DNA from: Anaerolineales bacterium UBA6663
GTDB taxonomy: Bacteria > Chloroflexota > Anaerolineae > Anaerolineales > UBA6663
Assembly (NCBI GenBank): GCA_002455335.1
Contig: DKKP01000081.1
Coordinates: 466 to 9,469, forward strand
Length of the DNA: 9,004 nt
Reading direction: 5' to 3'
Positions 1 to 5,268 of the stretch are shown here, one piece after another. The notes under the pieces are model-generated. The model was not told where the DNA came from and searched no databases. It was given only the letters and a program-made list of their open reading frames with translations. The first letter of the stretch is position 1. The number at the start of each line of letters is the position of its first letter. Position numbers and translations under genes: made by a program.

Positions 1-1418
1 TTGAGGGCGAGGAGGTTGGTCTGGGAGGCGATGTCGTCGATGGTTTCGACGATGGCGCCGATCTGGTCGGAGCGCTGGCCCATGTCGCGAACCTTGGAGG
101 CGGAGACGCCGACCTTGGCCTTGATGGCGTCCATGCCGTGGATGGTATCGGAGACGGTGCGGGCGCCGGTCTGGGCGGCCTGGGCGGCGGAGGCGGCGTC
201 GCGGGTGACGGTCTGGGCGTTGCCGGCGACCTGGGCGATGGCGGAAGAGAGGCGTTCGGAGATGGCGGCGACCTTGCCGACGGCGGCGGCCTGGTCTTGA
301 GCGCCGCGGGCGACGCCGTCGATGGCGCGTTTCATCTGCTCCATGCCGGAGGCGGTCTGGGTGACACCGGCGGTTTGTTGAGTGGTGCCGCGGGCGACCT
401 GCTGGACCGTAGTGGCGATCTGGCTTGTGGCCTGCCCGGCCTGCTCGGCCGCCGAGGCGAGTTGCGTCGAGGCGGCGCCGAGCGCGTCGGCGTTGTCGGT
501 GACCTGCGTCGCAAGTCCGCGCAGGCTGACGATCATGCGCTGGAAGGCCTGGCCCAGGACGTCGCGTTCGCTTTGCGGTGTCACGGTTTCGCGCAGATCT
601 CCTTCGGCCATCTTGCCCGCGACGCCGGCCATGCCGTGCAGATACGCGATCATCCGGCCGAACGCCTGGGCCATCTGACCGACTTCGTCTTGCGAGCGGA
701 CTGCGACTTTCTGATCGAGGTCTCCCGCGGCGATCGCGACAGCGGCCCGCGCTACGTCGTTGAGCGGCACAGTGATCGAGCGTGTGATGACGATGCCCAG
801 ACCGAGCGCGAGGAGCACGCTGGTCGCCGTGGCGATGATCAAGATCAGGCTGGCATTGGCGAATGTCTCTTCGCCGGCGATATGCGTCTCTTCGGCGACC
901 CGGACGTTGATGGCCAGCAGGTCGTCGATCGCTGCGCCCACGGCCTTGCGGGCATCGGAGGCTTCGCCACCGTCGATGATCAACGCGAGCGCTCCGCTCG
1001 AGTCGCCCGTGTCGATCAGCGCGATGACCTTGTCGACCGAAGCCTGGTAGTTGATCCAGGTCGCGTCCAGCACAGCAAGCGCCGTGCGTTCTTCAGCCAC
1101 CATGTTGGTCAGACGGTAGGCGTCCAGTTCGGTATTGATCATGCCGACATTGTCGGCCAACGCTGCGCCCGTGGCGGCTCGTTCCTCGGGCAGGATCAGG
1201 TATTTGTAGACATCGCCGCGCATCTTGAACAGCATGGCATCGACCTGACCCAATTGATGAATTGGGACCGTGCGATCCTCATAGAGCGTTGTCATGCCGC
1301 CATTGATGCTATTCATGTTGGTGTAGCCGACGATGGCGACAACCACGACGACAAGCGCGACAAGCAGGAAACCACCGATGAGTTTTGTGCCGACCTTGAG
1401 CGAACGAAACAGGTTCAT
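1..1418 (-). CDS. Methyl-accepting chemotaxis protein (4HB ligand domain, two HAMP-like segments), partial at its C-terminus
   Basis: Transmembrane chemoreceptor that would signal through CheW/CheA; the window cuts it inside the signalling domain, leaving 472 complete codons. It starts at ATG 1418-1416, with GAGGTG a few bases upstream as ribosome binding site. Visible in order: a short N-terminus; TM1 about residues 12-31; a periplasmic four-helix-bundle-like region (about 32-187) with no Cache or PAS signature; TM2 about 189-211; a HAMP segment with AAGDLDQKV and QDEVGQMAQAF (about 210-262); a second HAMP-like segment with AEGDLRETV and SERDVLGQAF (about 263-305); then a long Ala/Gln/Thr-rich coiled coil. 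The last residues read ETIDDIASQTNLLAL, which lead into the conserved hairpin tip of MCP signal domains. The family is clear; the ligand cannot be told. A methylation or CheR-binding tail would lie outside the window. Confidence 0.96.
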   Translation of the reverse strand, partial: MNLFRSLKVGTKLIGGFLLVALVVVVVAIVGYTNMNSINGGMTTLYEDRTVPIHQLGQVDAMLFKMRGDVYKYLILPEERAATGAALADNVGMINTELDAYRLTNMVAEERTALAVLDATWINYQASVDKVIALIDTGDSSGALALIIDGGEASDARKAVGAAIDDLLAINVRVAEETHIAGEETFANASLILIIATATSVLLALGLGIVITRSITVPLNDVARAAVAIAAGDLDQKVAVRSQDEVGQMAQAFGRMIAYLHGMAGVAGKMAEGDLRETVTPQSERDVLGQAFQRMIVSLRGLATQVTDNADALGAASTQLASAAEQAGQATSQIATTVQQVARGTTQQTAGVTQTASGMEQMKRAIDGVARGAQDQAAAVGKVAAISERLSSAIAQVAGNAQTVTRDAASAAQAAQTGARTVSDTIHGMDAIKAKVGVSASKVRDMGQRSDQIGAIVETIDDIASQTNLLAL

Positions 1419-1547
1419 GGAAGCACCTCGGTTGACCCAGAATGGGTTGTTCGATCTGAGGAGGCCTCGCTGTAGCGACCCAATCGGTTTCGGGCCAGCG
1501 TGGCCGTGGTAGACAGAGGGCCGCGAAGGGTGTCGACGTTCAGGTCG

Positions 1548-1569
1548 TGGCCGATCGTTGGCCGATCGA
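1548..1569. repeat. Tandem 11-bp direct repeat
   Basis: Two adjacent copies, TGGCCGATCGT at 1548-1558 and TGGCCGATCGA at 1559-1569, are identical over the first ten bases. Each carries the palindrome CGATCG. The element sits about 130 bases upstream of the chemoreceptor start, so it could be a binding site for a regulator of that gene. That role is inference; the repeat itself is plain in the sequence. Confidence 0.6.
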
Positions 1570-1645
1570 TCCGGGCGTGTGACCTGGCGCAGCGCATGTG
1601 AAACCCCGCTTCCGTCGGCCGGCTCGCTGGCGGCATCCGTGGAGC

Positions 1646-1693
1646 CTTACCGGACGGTCATGACTTGCACTCTAGCAAAGCCCGTCCGGTAAG
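1646..1693. repeat. Perfect 12-bp inverted repeat with nested inner dyad
   Basis: CTTACCGGACGG at 1646-1657 is the exact reverse complement of CCGTCCGGTAAG at 1682-1693, with a 24-base spacer. Inside the spacer a smaller dyad, TTGC (1665-1668) and GCAA (1675-1678), could extend the structure. There is no T-tract on either side, so it does not look like an intrinsic terminator. It could be an operator pair, a structured leader, or a relic of a small mobile element. It lies between two divergent genes and far from any coding end. Confidence 0.65.
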
Positions 1694-1732
1694 TCAGTAA
1701 ACCGTTAGTGAATGCTGTCTGGCGCACACGCG

Positions 1733-1771
1733 ATTAAGGGCGCCGGGCGAAAGTTTTACTGCCGCCTTAAT
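1733..1771. repeat. Small inverted repeat (ATTAAGG / CCTTAAT)
   Basis: ATTAAGG at 1733-1739 pairs with CCTTAAT at 1765-1771 across 25 bases. The stem could continue imperfectly through the G/C-rich flanks (GCGCCGGGCG against GCCG) if bulges are allowed. No clear T-run follows, and no gene ends here. It may be a protein-binding site or simply chance; I only record that the dyad is present. Confidence 0.35.
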
Positions 1772-1910
1772 GCGGCTGGCACGGAGCCTAGTCCGCCTCA
1801 TCGGCGAACGCCTGAACTGCATTGATCCCCTTGTCCCAGATGAGCCGTGTCGACCGCCGCCTCCCCAGTGAGATGCGCCGCCCCGCATGTGAGAAGCGGA
1901 AGGGAGGGGG

Positions 1911-1939
1911 TTGACATTTAGGTAGACCTAATTTACAGT
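1911..1939 (+). promoter_or_regulatory. Sigma70-type promoter for the methyltransferase-like gene
   Basis: A consensus -35 box TTGACA (1911-1916) is followed, after exactly 17 bases, by TACAGT (1934-1939), which matches four of six bases of the -10 consensus. Transcription would start near 1946 and give a leader of about 120 bases before the start codon at 2069. The spacer, the -10 box and the start region lie inside a large operator dyad, so the promoter is almost certainly repressible by steric block. Confidence 0.7.
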
Positions 1940-1963
1940 CAGTCTAAATTAGGCGTACCTAAA
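1917..1963. promoter_or_regulatory. Double operator: two palindromes arranged as a 47-bp dyad over the promoter
   Basis: The left arm 1917-1935 and right arm 1945-1963 are inverted copies matching at 17 of 19 positions, separated by nine bases. Each arm is itself nearly palindromic: TTAGGTAGACCTAA at 1918-1931 (TTAGGT and ACCTAA around AG) and TTAGGCGTACCTAA at 1949-1962. The two palindrome centres are 31 bp apart, close to three helical turns, so two dimers would sit on the same DNA face. The half-site TTAGGT resembles that of DtxR/IdeR iron boxes, but those have a longer spacer between halves, so the regulator family is undecided. No regulator gene for it is visible in the window. Confidence 0.8.
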
Positions 1964-2068
1964 CCAATCCGCGGATCTTCACCTGCCCGCACGCTTGCGC
2001 GCGGTGACCTGCTGGAGCGGTTGGGAGCTCGAACCGGATCGGTTCGGTTTCTCTTTGAGGACTCTTCC

Positions 2069-2674
2069 ATGGATATTGAGACGGCTCTTCGTTGGGTGCT
2101 CGGCGCTGTGTTGGGGCTCAGCCTGCTGATCTCGGGTTGGCATCGGGCCAAGGCGCGGCGCGAGACCGGCACCATCCCGCGTCTGGCTGAGGGCCCTGTG
2201 GCCGTCGTGCTGCGACTGATCCTGACTCTGCCGCTTCTGGCCACGATCGGGCTGGAACTCATTGCGCCGGATCTCCTGGCCTGGGCGCGCCTGGAGGTGC
2301 CGCTCGGCCTCCGTCTGACCGCTGCGGGCGTGGCCGTGGTCTGTCCACTGTTGGTTTGGTGGGTGGTGGCTTCTATCGGGAGCAACATCTCCGAAACCGT
2401 TTTGACCAAGGCCGATCATCAACTGGTTCAGCACGGTCCGTATCGATGGGTGCGCCATCCCTTGTATGCGGTCGCGCTCTTGATGTTGTTGGCAGCGGGC
2501 GTGTTGACCGCCGATGGGCTTTTGATCGCGCTTTGGGTCATCGGTGTGGTGGCGTTTCGGCTCGTGGTCATCCCGCGTGAGGAGGCCAACCTGATCGTCA
2601 GGTTCGGGCCGGCCTACGAACACTATCGCCGCACCACGGGCGCGCTTCTGCCATGGCCGGGCGGGCCGCTCTAG
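2069..2674 (+). CDS. Isoprenylcysteine carboxyl methyltransferase (ICMT/PEMT-like) family membrane protein
   Basis: A 201-residue integral membrane protein, probably a SAM-dependent methyltransferase of the ICMT/phospholipid-methyltransferase superfamily. Hydrophobic segments lie around residues 6-22, 44-62, 82-100 and 132-168. The C-terminal catalytic signature is intact: HGPYRWVRHPLY (122-133), the EE pair at 171-172, then FGPAYEHYRRTTGALLP (179-195), the usual cofactor-pocket elements. Bacterial members mostly have unknown substrates, since prenylated proteins are generally absent, so the substrate should not be inferred from the name. I chose ATG 2069 because GAGG precedes it at 2057-2060 and the membrane protein begins cleanly there; an in-frame ATG at 2021 would add 16 unlikely residues. 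It is monocistronic, driven by the operator-covered promoter at 1911-1939. Confidence 0.88.
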   Translation: MDIETALRWVLGAVLGLSLLISGWHRAKARRETGTIPRLAEGPVAVVLRLILTLPLLATIGLELIAPDLLAWARLEVPLGLRLTAAGVAVVCPLLVWWVVASIGSNISETVLTKADHQLVQHGPYRWVRHPLYAVALLMLLAAGVLTADGLLIALWVIGVVAFRLVVIPREEANLIVRFGPAYEHYRRTTGALLPWPGGPL

Positions 2675-2690
2675 GGTGTGGCCCTTTCTC
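2663..2690 (+). terminator. Intrinsic terminator overlapping the methyltransferase stop codon
   Basis: GGGCCGC (2663-2669) can pair with GTGGCCC (2678-2684), with one G-U pair and an eight-base loop, followed by TTTCTC. The TAG stop codon at 2672-2674 lies in the loop. The T-tract is on the plus strand only, so it would end the methyltransferase transcript just before the convergent acetyltransferase. The T-run is short, so efficiency is uncertain. Confidence 0.45.
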
Positions 2691-3408
2691 AATCCTGAGG
2701 CGCTTCGAACATGACCAATTCGTCGATCGGCACGAACCCGAGTTTTTCGGCGAGGCGCCAGGAGGCCGGGTTCTCCTGGAGAGCCTGCCAGACCGGGTAT
2801 CTGCCCTGAGCCTGCATGTGGCGAATCAGGTGCGCGACGCAGAGCCCTGCATAGCCTTTCCTGCGGTGCGGCTCGAGCGTGTCGACTGCGATATCCCACC
2901 AGGCCTCGGTCTGGCTTCCGGCGTAGCAAAACGAGACAGGGCGGCCATCCACACGCACGGCCGCGATCGGGCCGCGGGCGCCACCGTCTTCGAGTTCCTG
3001 CAGGAGGTCGGCCGGCAGGTCGTGGCGGCGGAGTTCGTTCAGGTCTACCCACTCCACCTGGCCATCCCGATCGGCCGGCAGACGATCCGGACGGTTCAGG
3101 GTGTGCACGATCAGTCGATCGTGGGTCCAACCTGGCAGGGCGGCGATCAATCGCGCCTGGTCGCCGAGTGGTGCGACCACATCGGCCTGGGCAGAACGCA
3201 CCGCGGCCAACGCGATGTCAAAAGCGGTCTCTGAGATGTCACCAACGAGAAAGACGCACGGCGACTCATGGTCGAACAGGACGAGCGCCAGATCGTTTTC
3301 GATCTCGAGGCTGAGGATCTCGCCCTCTCCGGCCAGCAGGAGGTCGCGCACTTCGACCCAGCGTGGGATGTCCGGCAAGCGCTCAACGAGGGTCCGATGG
3401 ATCGACAT
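2689..3408 (-). CDS. GNAT-family N-acetyltransferase (ZmaR-like GNAT_acetyltran type)
   Basis: A 239-residue protein with a divergent N-terminal half and a C-terminal GNAT fold expected to move an acetyl group from acetyl-CoA to an unknown amine. The acetyl-CoA loop is visible as EPHRRKGYAGLCVAHLIRHM (about 179-198), fitting the R/Q-x-x-G-x-G/A motif. It is followed by a WQALQENPASWRLAEKLGF strand-helix element (207-225), typical of GNAT motif B with Asn and the 'LGF' ending. Family members resembling it include zwittermicin-resistance-type acetyltransferases, but resistance is not implied here. ATG 3408-3406 gives a full-length protein; its ribosome binding site is weak, which fits translation following the upstream gene, whose stop is only 41 bases away. 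The 3' end is convergent with the methyltransferase gene, 14 bases apart. Confidence 0.85.
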   Translation of the reverse strand: MSIHRTLVERLPDIPRWVEVRDLLLAGEGEILSLEIENDLALVLFDHESPCVFLVGDISETAFDIALAAVRSAQADVVAPLGDQARLIAALPGWTHDRLIVHTLNRPDRLPADRDGQVEWVDLNELRRHDLPADLLQELEDGGARGPIAAVRVDGRPVSFCYAGSQTEAWWDIAVDTLEPHRRKGYAGLCVAHLIRHMQAQGRYPVWQALQENPASWRLAEKLGFVPIDELVMFEAPQD

Positions 3409-3449
3409 GGAGGCTTACTCAAGGGGTGAGGGAGGTCGCCAAGCGGGGC

Positions 3450-4001
3450 TCAAGGAAGCGGCGTGAAACTCAGGATCTCGATCCGCCGGACCTGGGCCCG
3501 CGTCTGACGGCAGTTGACCGCGCTTTCGTCGCTCAACAGCGTTTCGAGTAAGCTGCGTTGGAAGACCGTGGAGATCGTTCGTGGGTAACCCCAGTCGGGG
3601 TCGTAACTTGCCTTGACGACGTAGGCGCCCTCGCACGAACAGCCATTGGGACCACAGACGCGTTCGTCGACATAGGCGCCGAAGACCTCGAAGATACTCT
3701 CGATCGTCAGGGTGTTCGTGGTCGCGCTCCCCAGACACGTCAGGCCGTGGACGCGGATGACGGCGCGGGTCTTGACTTCGATATCGTAGTGGCATTGGGC
3801 GAAGCCGTTGCTGAAGTTGGCTTCCATCCTGTAGTGCGTGATCGCGTTGCTTTGCCAGAGCGTCCGGGCCTGACGGAACTGAGATTCGGGCGTCTCCTGC
3901 CAGGCCCGCCAGCCAAACCAACCGATCAGCGCTGTCGCACTCCCCAGGCTGGTGAAGACCGCAAGCAAGACGAGGGGGAGCCGGATGAATCGAGGAGCCA
4001 T
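3450..4001 (-). CDS. Membrane-anchored or secreted DUF6174-like protein
   Basis: A 183-residue protein of unknown function. Residues 8-30 form a hydrophobic N-terminal segment, either a signal peptide or a membrane anchor; there is no lipobox cysteine. The rest is extracytoplasmic. A run with W, ITHYRMEANFS (54-64), a Cys-containing strand, and a VIRVHGLTC stretch (81-89) recalls DUF6174, in which small beta-rich domains carry 'HYRY...C...V.V.NG'. Six cysteines occur (70, 89, 116, 121, 123, 164), including CGPNGCSC, which suggests disulfides or metal binding outside the cytoplasm. I place the start at ATG 4001-3999 because AGGAGG lies five to six bases upstream; the longer open frame to 4172 has no such site. 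It is probably cotranscribed with the GNAT gene 41 bases downstream. The family match is from memory of the pattern and is moderate. Confidence 0.75.
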   Translation of the reverse strand: MAPRFIRLPLVLLAVFTSLGSATALIGWFGWRAWQETPESQFRQARTLWQSNAITHYRMEANFSNGFAQCHYDIEVKTRAVIRVHGLTCLGSATTNTLTIESIFEVFGAYVDERVCGPNGCSCEGAYVVKASYDPDWGYPRTISTVFQRSLLETLLSDESAVNCRQTRAQVRRIEILSFTPLP

Positions 4002-4153
4002 GTGAACCTCCTGCAAGCGACAGGTGTAGACCATATCGCCATTTCGCGTGGGCCGGGTGGTGTGGCGCAGGAGCCGGTTTGCCAAAAGCACCAGGCCGTG
4101 GTTGCCCACACGGTCGGGGGCCGGCCGCAGACCGGCAAGAAGCTCCGGCATGC

Positions 4154-4159
4154 TAGACT
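4154..4159 (+). promoter_or_regulatory. Possible -10 element for the DUF2277 gene
   Basis: TAGACT at 4154-4159 is preceded by TGC, giving an extended -10 pattern (TGnTAnnnT), about 50 bases before the DUF2277 start. I see no good -35 box 16-18 bases upstream, so the call rests on the extended -10 alone. Confidence 0.3.
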
Positions 4160-4211
4160 TGGAGCCAAACACAGTTCAGAACCGAGAACAGCCAGATCAA
4201 GGAGGGCGCCG

Positions 4212-4499
4212 ATGTGCCGCAGCATCAAGACCCTGTACAACTTCGAGCCGCCGGTCACGGAGGATGAGATTCGTGCAGCGGCGCTCCAGTATGTCCGGAA
4301 GCTGAGCGGGTATGCCCGGCCTTCGAAAACGAATGAGGCCGTCTTCAATGCGGCTGTGGAGGAAGTGGCGGAGGCGTCTCGGCGGCTGCTGGCCGGGTTG
4401 GAGACGAGCGCACCGCCGCGCGATCGTGAGGTCGAGGCGGAGAAGGCCAGGGCGCGGGCGGCCCAGCGCTATCGCGACTCGCCGACAGGCCCGGGTTAG
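4212..4499 (+). CDS. DUF2277 family protein
   Basis: A 95-residue soluble protein matching DUF2277 along its whole length: the start MCRSIKTLYNFEPP, then TEDEIRAAALQYVRKLSGY, KTNEAVFNAAVEEVAEASRRLL, and the charged end PPRDREVEAEKARARAAQRY. The N-terminal MCR-IKTL-NF-PP is the family hallmark. It is mostly alpha-helical by composition, with no membrane segment. The function of the family is not known to me. ATG 4212 has a strong AGGAGG site at 4200-4205. The gene is divergent from the DUF6174-like gene, and the next gene starts 142 bases downstream, so shared transcription with DUF4342 is possible but not shown. Confidence 0.92.
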   Translation: MCRSIKTLYNFEPPVTEDEIRAAALQYVRKLSGYARPSKTNEAVFNAAVEEVAEASRRLLAGLETSAPPRDREVEAEKARARAAQRYRDSPTGPG

Positions 4500-4518
4500 G
4501 CGCCGGGTGCCTTTTGGT

Positions 4519-4524
4519 TAGAAT
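4519..4524 (+). promoter_or_regulatory. Weak candidate -10 box before DUF4342
   Basis: TAGAAT at 4519-4524 matches five of six bases of the -10 consensus, about 118 bases before the DUF4342 start. The -35 position 17 bases upstream reads TTAGGC, a poor match. The element could give DUF4342 its own promoter, but it is only a candidate. Confidence 0.25.
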
Positions 4525-4641
4525 TTCGCCTTGAATTGCAAGCTTGTGATTCTGGATGGGCTTAGATTGCCGAGGATCGCGGATGGACCTGACAGGTCGA
4601 AGGTTAGAGCCAACCCTGGACAATCATGCTACGGAGGCCCC

Positions 4642-4899
4642 ATGACTGAAGAAGAACATGTCCGCTCTGAGGAGTTCAAATTCGACGGCGATGTCCTGAT
4701 GGCCAAGATCAAGGAGATCCTGCACGCGGGTAACGTACGCCGGATCGTGATCAAGAACGAAGAGGGCAAGACCTTGATCGACATCCCGATGACCATCGGC
4801 GTGGTCGGCGCGTTGCTCGCGCCCCAGCTGGCGGCGCTCGGCGCGATCGCGGCGCTTGTCACGCGCGGCACGATCGTGGTTGAGAAGGTGGGCGAATAA
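4642..4899 (+). CDS. DUF4342 domain protein
   Basis: An 85-residue protein that is a DUF4342 domain over nearly its full length. The N-terminal half has the motif LMAKIKEILHAGNVRRIVIKNEEGKTL (residues about 18-44), then IDIPMTIGVVGALLAPQLAALGAIAALVT, a hydrophobic Gly/Ala-rich segment that may insert in or lie on the membrane, and a short TIVVEKVGE strand. In other bacteria this domain occurs alone or behind a UBA-like helix; that extra helix is absent here. Function is unknown. ATG 4642 is preceded by GGAGG (4633-4637); the open frame upstream to 4531 lacks a ribosome binding site and family sequence, so I do not include it. Confidence 0.92.
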   Translation: MTEEEHVRSEEFKFDGDVLMAKIKEILHAGNVRRIVIKNEEGKTLIDIPMTIGVVGALLAPQLAALGAIAALVTRGTIVVEKVGE

Positions 4900-4929
4900 G
4901 AAGGAGCTAAGTCGGATCGAATTACATCT

Positions 4930-4968
4930 ATCGGCCCGAATCATGAGGAACGTCATCGGGCGATTTTT
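4930..4968 (+). terminator. Intrinsic terminator after DUF4342
   Basis: ATCGGCCCGA (4930-4939) pairs with TCGGGCGAT (4956-4964) with one bulged G and a 16-base loop, and TTTTT (4964-4968) follows directly. It lies about 30 bases after the DUF4342 stop codon and separates that transcript from the riboswitch leader. The loop is long, so the fold is plausible rather than certain. Confidence 0.5.
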
Positions 4969-4979
4969 CGATCTGTTCG

Positions 4980-4985
4980 TAGAAT
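4980..4985 (+). promoter_or_regulatory. Candidate -10 box for the riboswitch transcript
   Basis: TAGAAT (4980-4985) matches five of six -10 bases and sits about 40 bases before the likely start of the cobalamin aptamer, between the DUF4342 terminator and the riboswitch. No good -35 box is visible at the usual spacing. Some promoter must lie in this gap; this is the best candidate I can see. Confidence 0.3.
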
Positions 4986-5023
4986 CGGAGTCCAGTCTGG
5001 AGGTATTCGCACGATACAGCTTT

Positions 5024-5170
5024 GACAACGGTTGGGTCGGGTCGGGCGTCACATCAGCGCCTGGCAACAGGGTGAAATCCGGTGGCGTCGGCCCCCAGGG
5101 TGACCAGTCCGGTGCTGTCCCGCAACTGTGACGTCGCGCCGCCGGCGTGGCGAAGCCAGATCCCCTGTCC
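5024..5170 (+). promoter_or_regulatory. Cobalamin (vitamin B12) riboswitch aptamer
   Basis: A leader RNA element that binds a cobalamin and changes expression of the downstream genes. The recognisable conserved parts are GGCAACAGGGTGAAATCC (5063-5080), matching the GGnAA..GGTGnAAnTCC block; GCTGTCCCGCAACTGTGA (5114-5131), the highly conserved core; a small stem CGCGCC/GGCGTG (5135-5140, 5144-5149); and the B12 box GAAGCCAGATCCCCTGTCC (5152-5170). The 5' boundary is approximate: GACA at 5024-5027 could close P1 with TGTC at 5166-5169. Between the first two blocks there is extra sequence that partly repeats the first (5068-5086 versus 5096-5117). The element is on the same strand as, and directly upstream of, the PocR-kinase operon. 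Confidence 0.9.
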
Positions 5171-5194
5171 TTCTTGTGACCATGCTTCTCGTGG

Positions 5195-5222
5195 AAGGAG
5201 CAGCCTGACGGGCTGCTCTTTT
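5195..5222 (+). terminator. Riboswitch expression-platform terminator hairpin
   Basis: GAGCAGCC (5198-5205) and GGCTGCTC (5211-5218) form a perfect 8-bp stem with loop TGACG. It can be extended by A-T and G-T pairs into the flanks, and TTTT (5219-5222) follows. It lies 25 bases after the B12 box and about 47 bases before the kinase start, the usual place for a transcription-terminating expression platform. Its 3' arm can alternatively pair with a downstream segment. Confidence 0.75.
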
Positions 5223-5237
5223 GTCGTTAACAGCCCG
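5209..5237 (+). promoter_or_regulatory. Alternative hairpin competing with the riboswitch terminator
   Basis: CGGGCTG (5209-5215), which includes part of the loop and 3' arm of the terminator, is perfectly complementary to CAGCCCG (5231-5237). This 7-bp stem with a 15-base loop cannot form together with the terminator. It lies downstream of the T-tract, so it could act only if polymerase has already passed or paused; it may instead influence translation. The complementarity is seen; the switching role is inferred. Confidence 0.4.
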
Positions 5238-5268
5238 CCACGCAAGAGCGACACGTTGGAGGCTGAAG

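Larger units (their letters stand above)
1419..2068. other. 650-base intergenic region between divergent MCP and methyltransferase genes
   Basis: No convincing protein-coding gene is visible: the open frames here show no family motif and no good ribosome binding site. The region holds four non-coding structures listed separately: a tandem 11-bp repeat (1548-1569), a perfect 12-bp inverted repeat (1646-1693), a smaller dyad (1733-1771), and a promoter embedded in a double operator (1911-1963). The two flanking genes point away from each other, so promoters for both should lie here. I recognise only the rightward one with confidence. Confidence 0.7.

Noticed and set aside
138..1475. A 445-codon plus-strand open frame over the chemoreceptor
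   Set aside because: It is very Gly/Asp/Arg-rich low-complexity sequence, the mirror image of the MCP, which is supported by clear TM, HAMP and signal-domain motifs on the other strand.
1733..1771. Possible FliA (sigma28) flagellar promoter on the minus strand around TAAAACTT
   Set aside because: The second box does not match GCCGATAA at the required spacing, and it lies over 300 bases from the chemoreceptor start.
1979..3130. A 383-codon minus-strand open frame spanning the methyltransferase and part of the GNAT gene
   Set aside because: It crosses two genes with clear motifs in other frames and is Arg/Pro/His-rich without recognisable domains.
5022..5050. TTGACA at 5022-5027 as a -35 box
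   Set aside because: No -10-like sequence lies 16-18 bases downstream, and the position overlaps the probable 5' end of the riboswitch aptamer.
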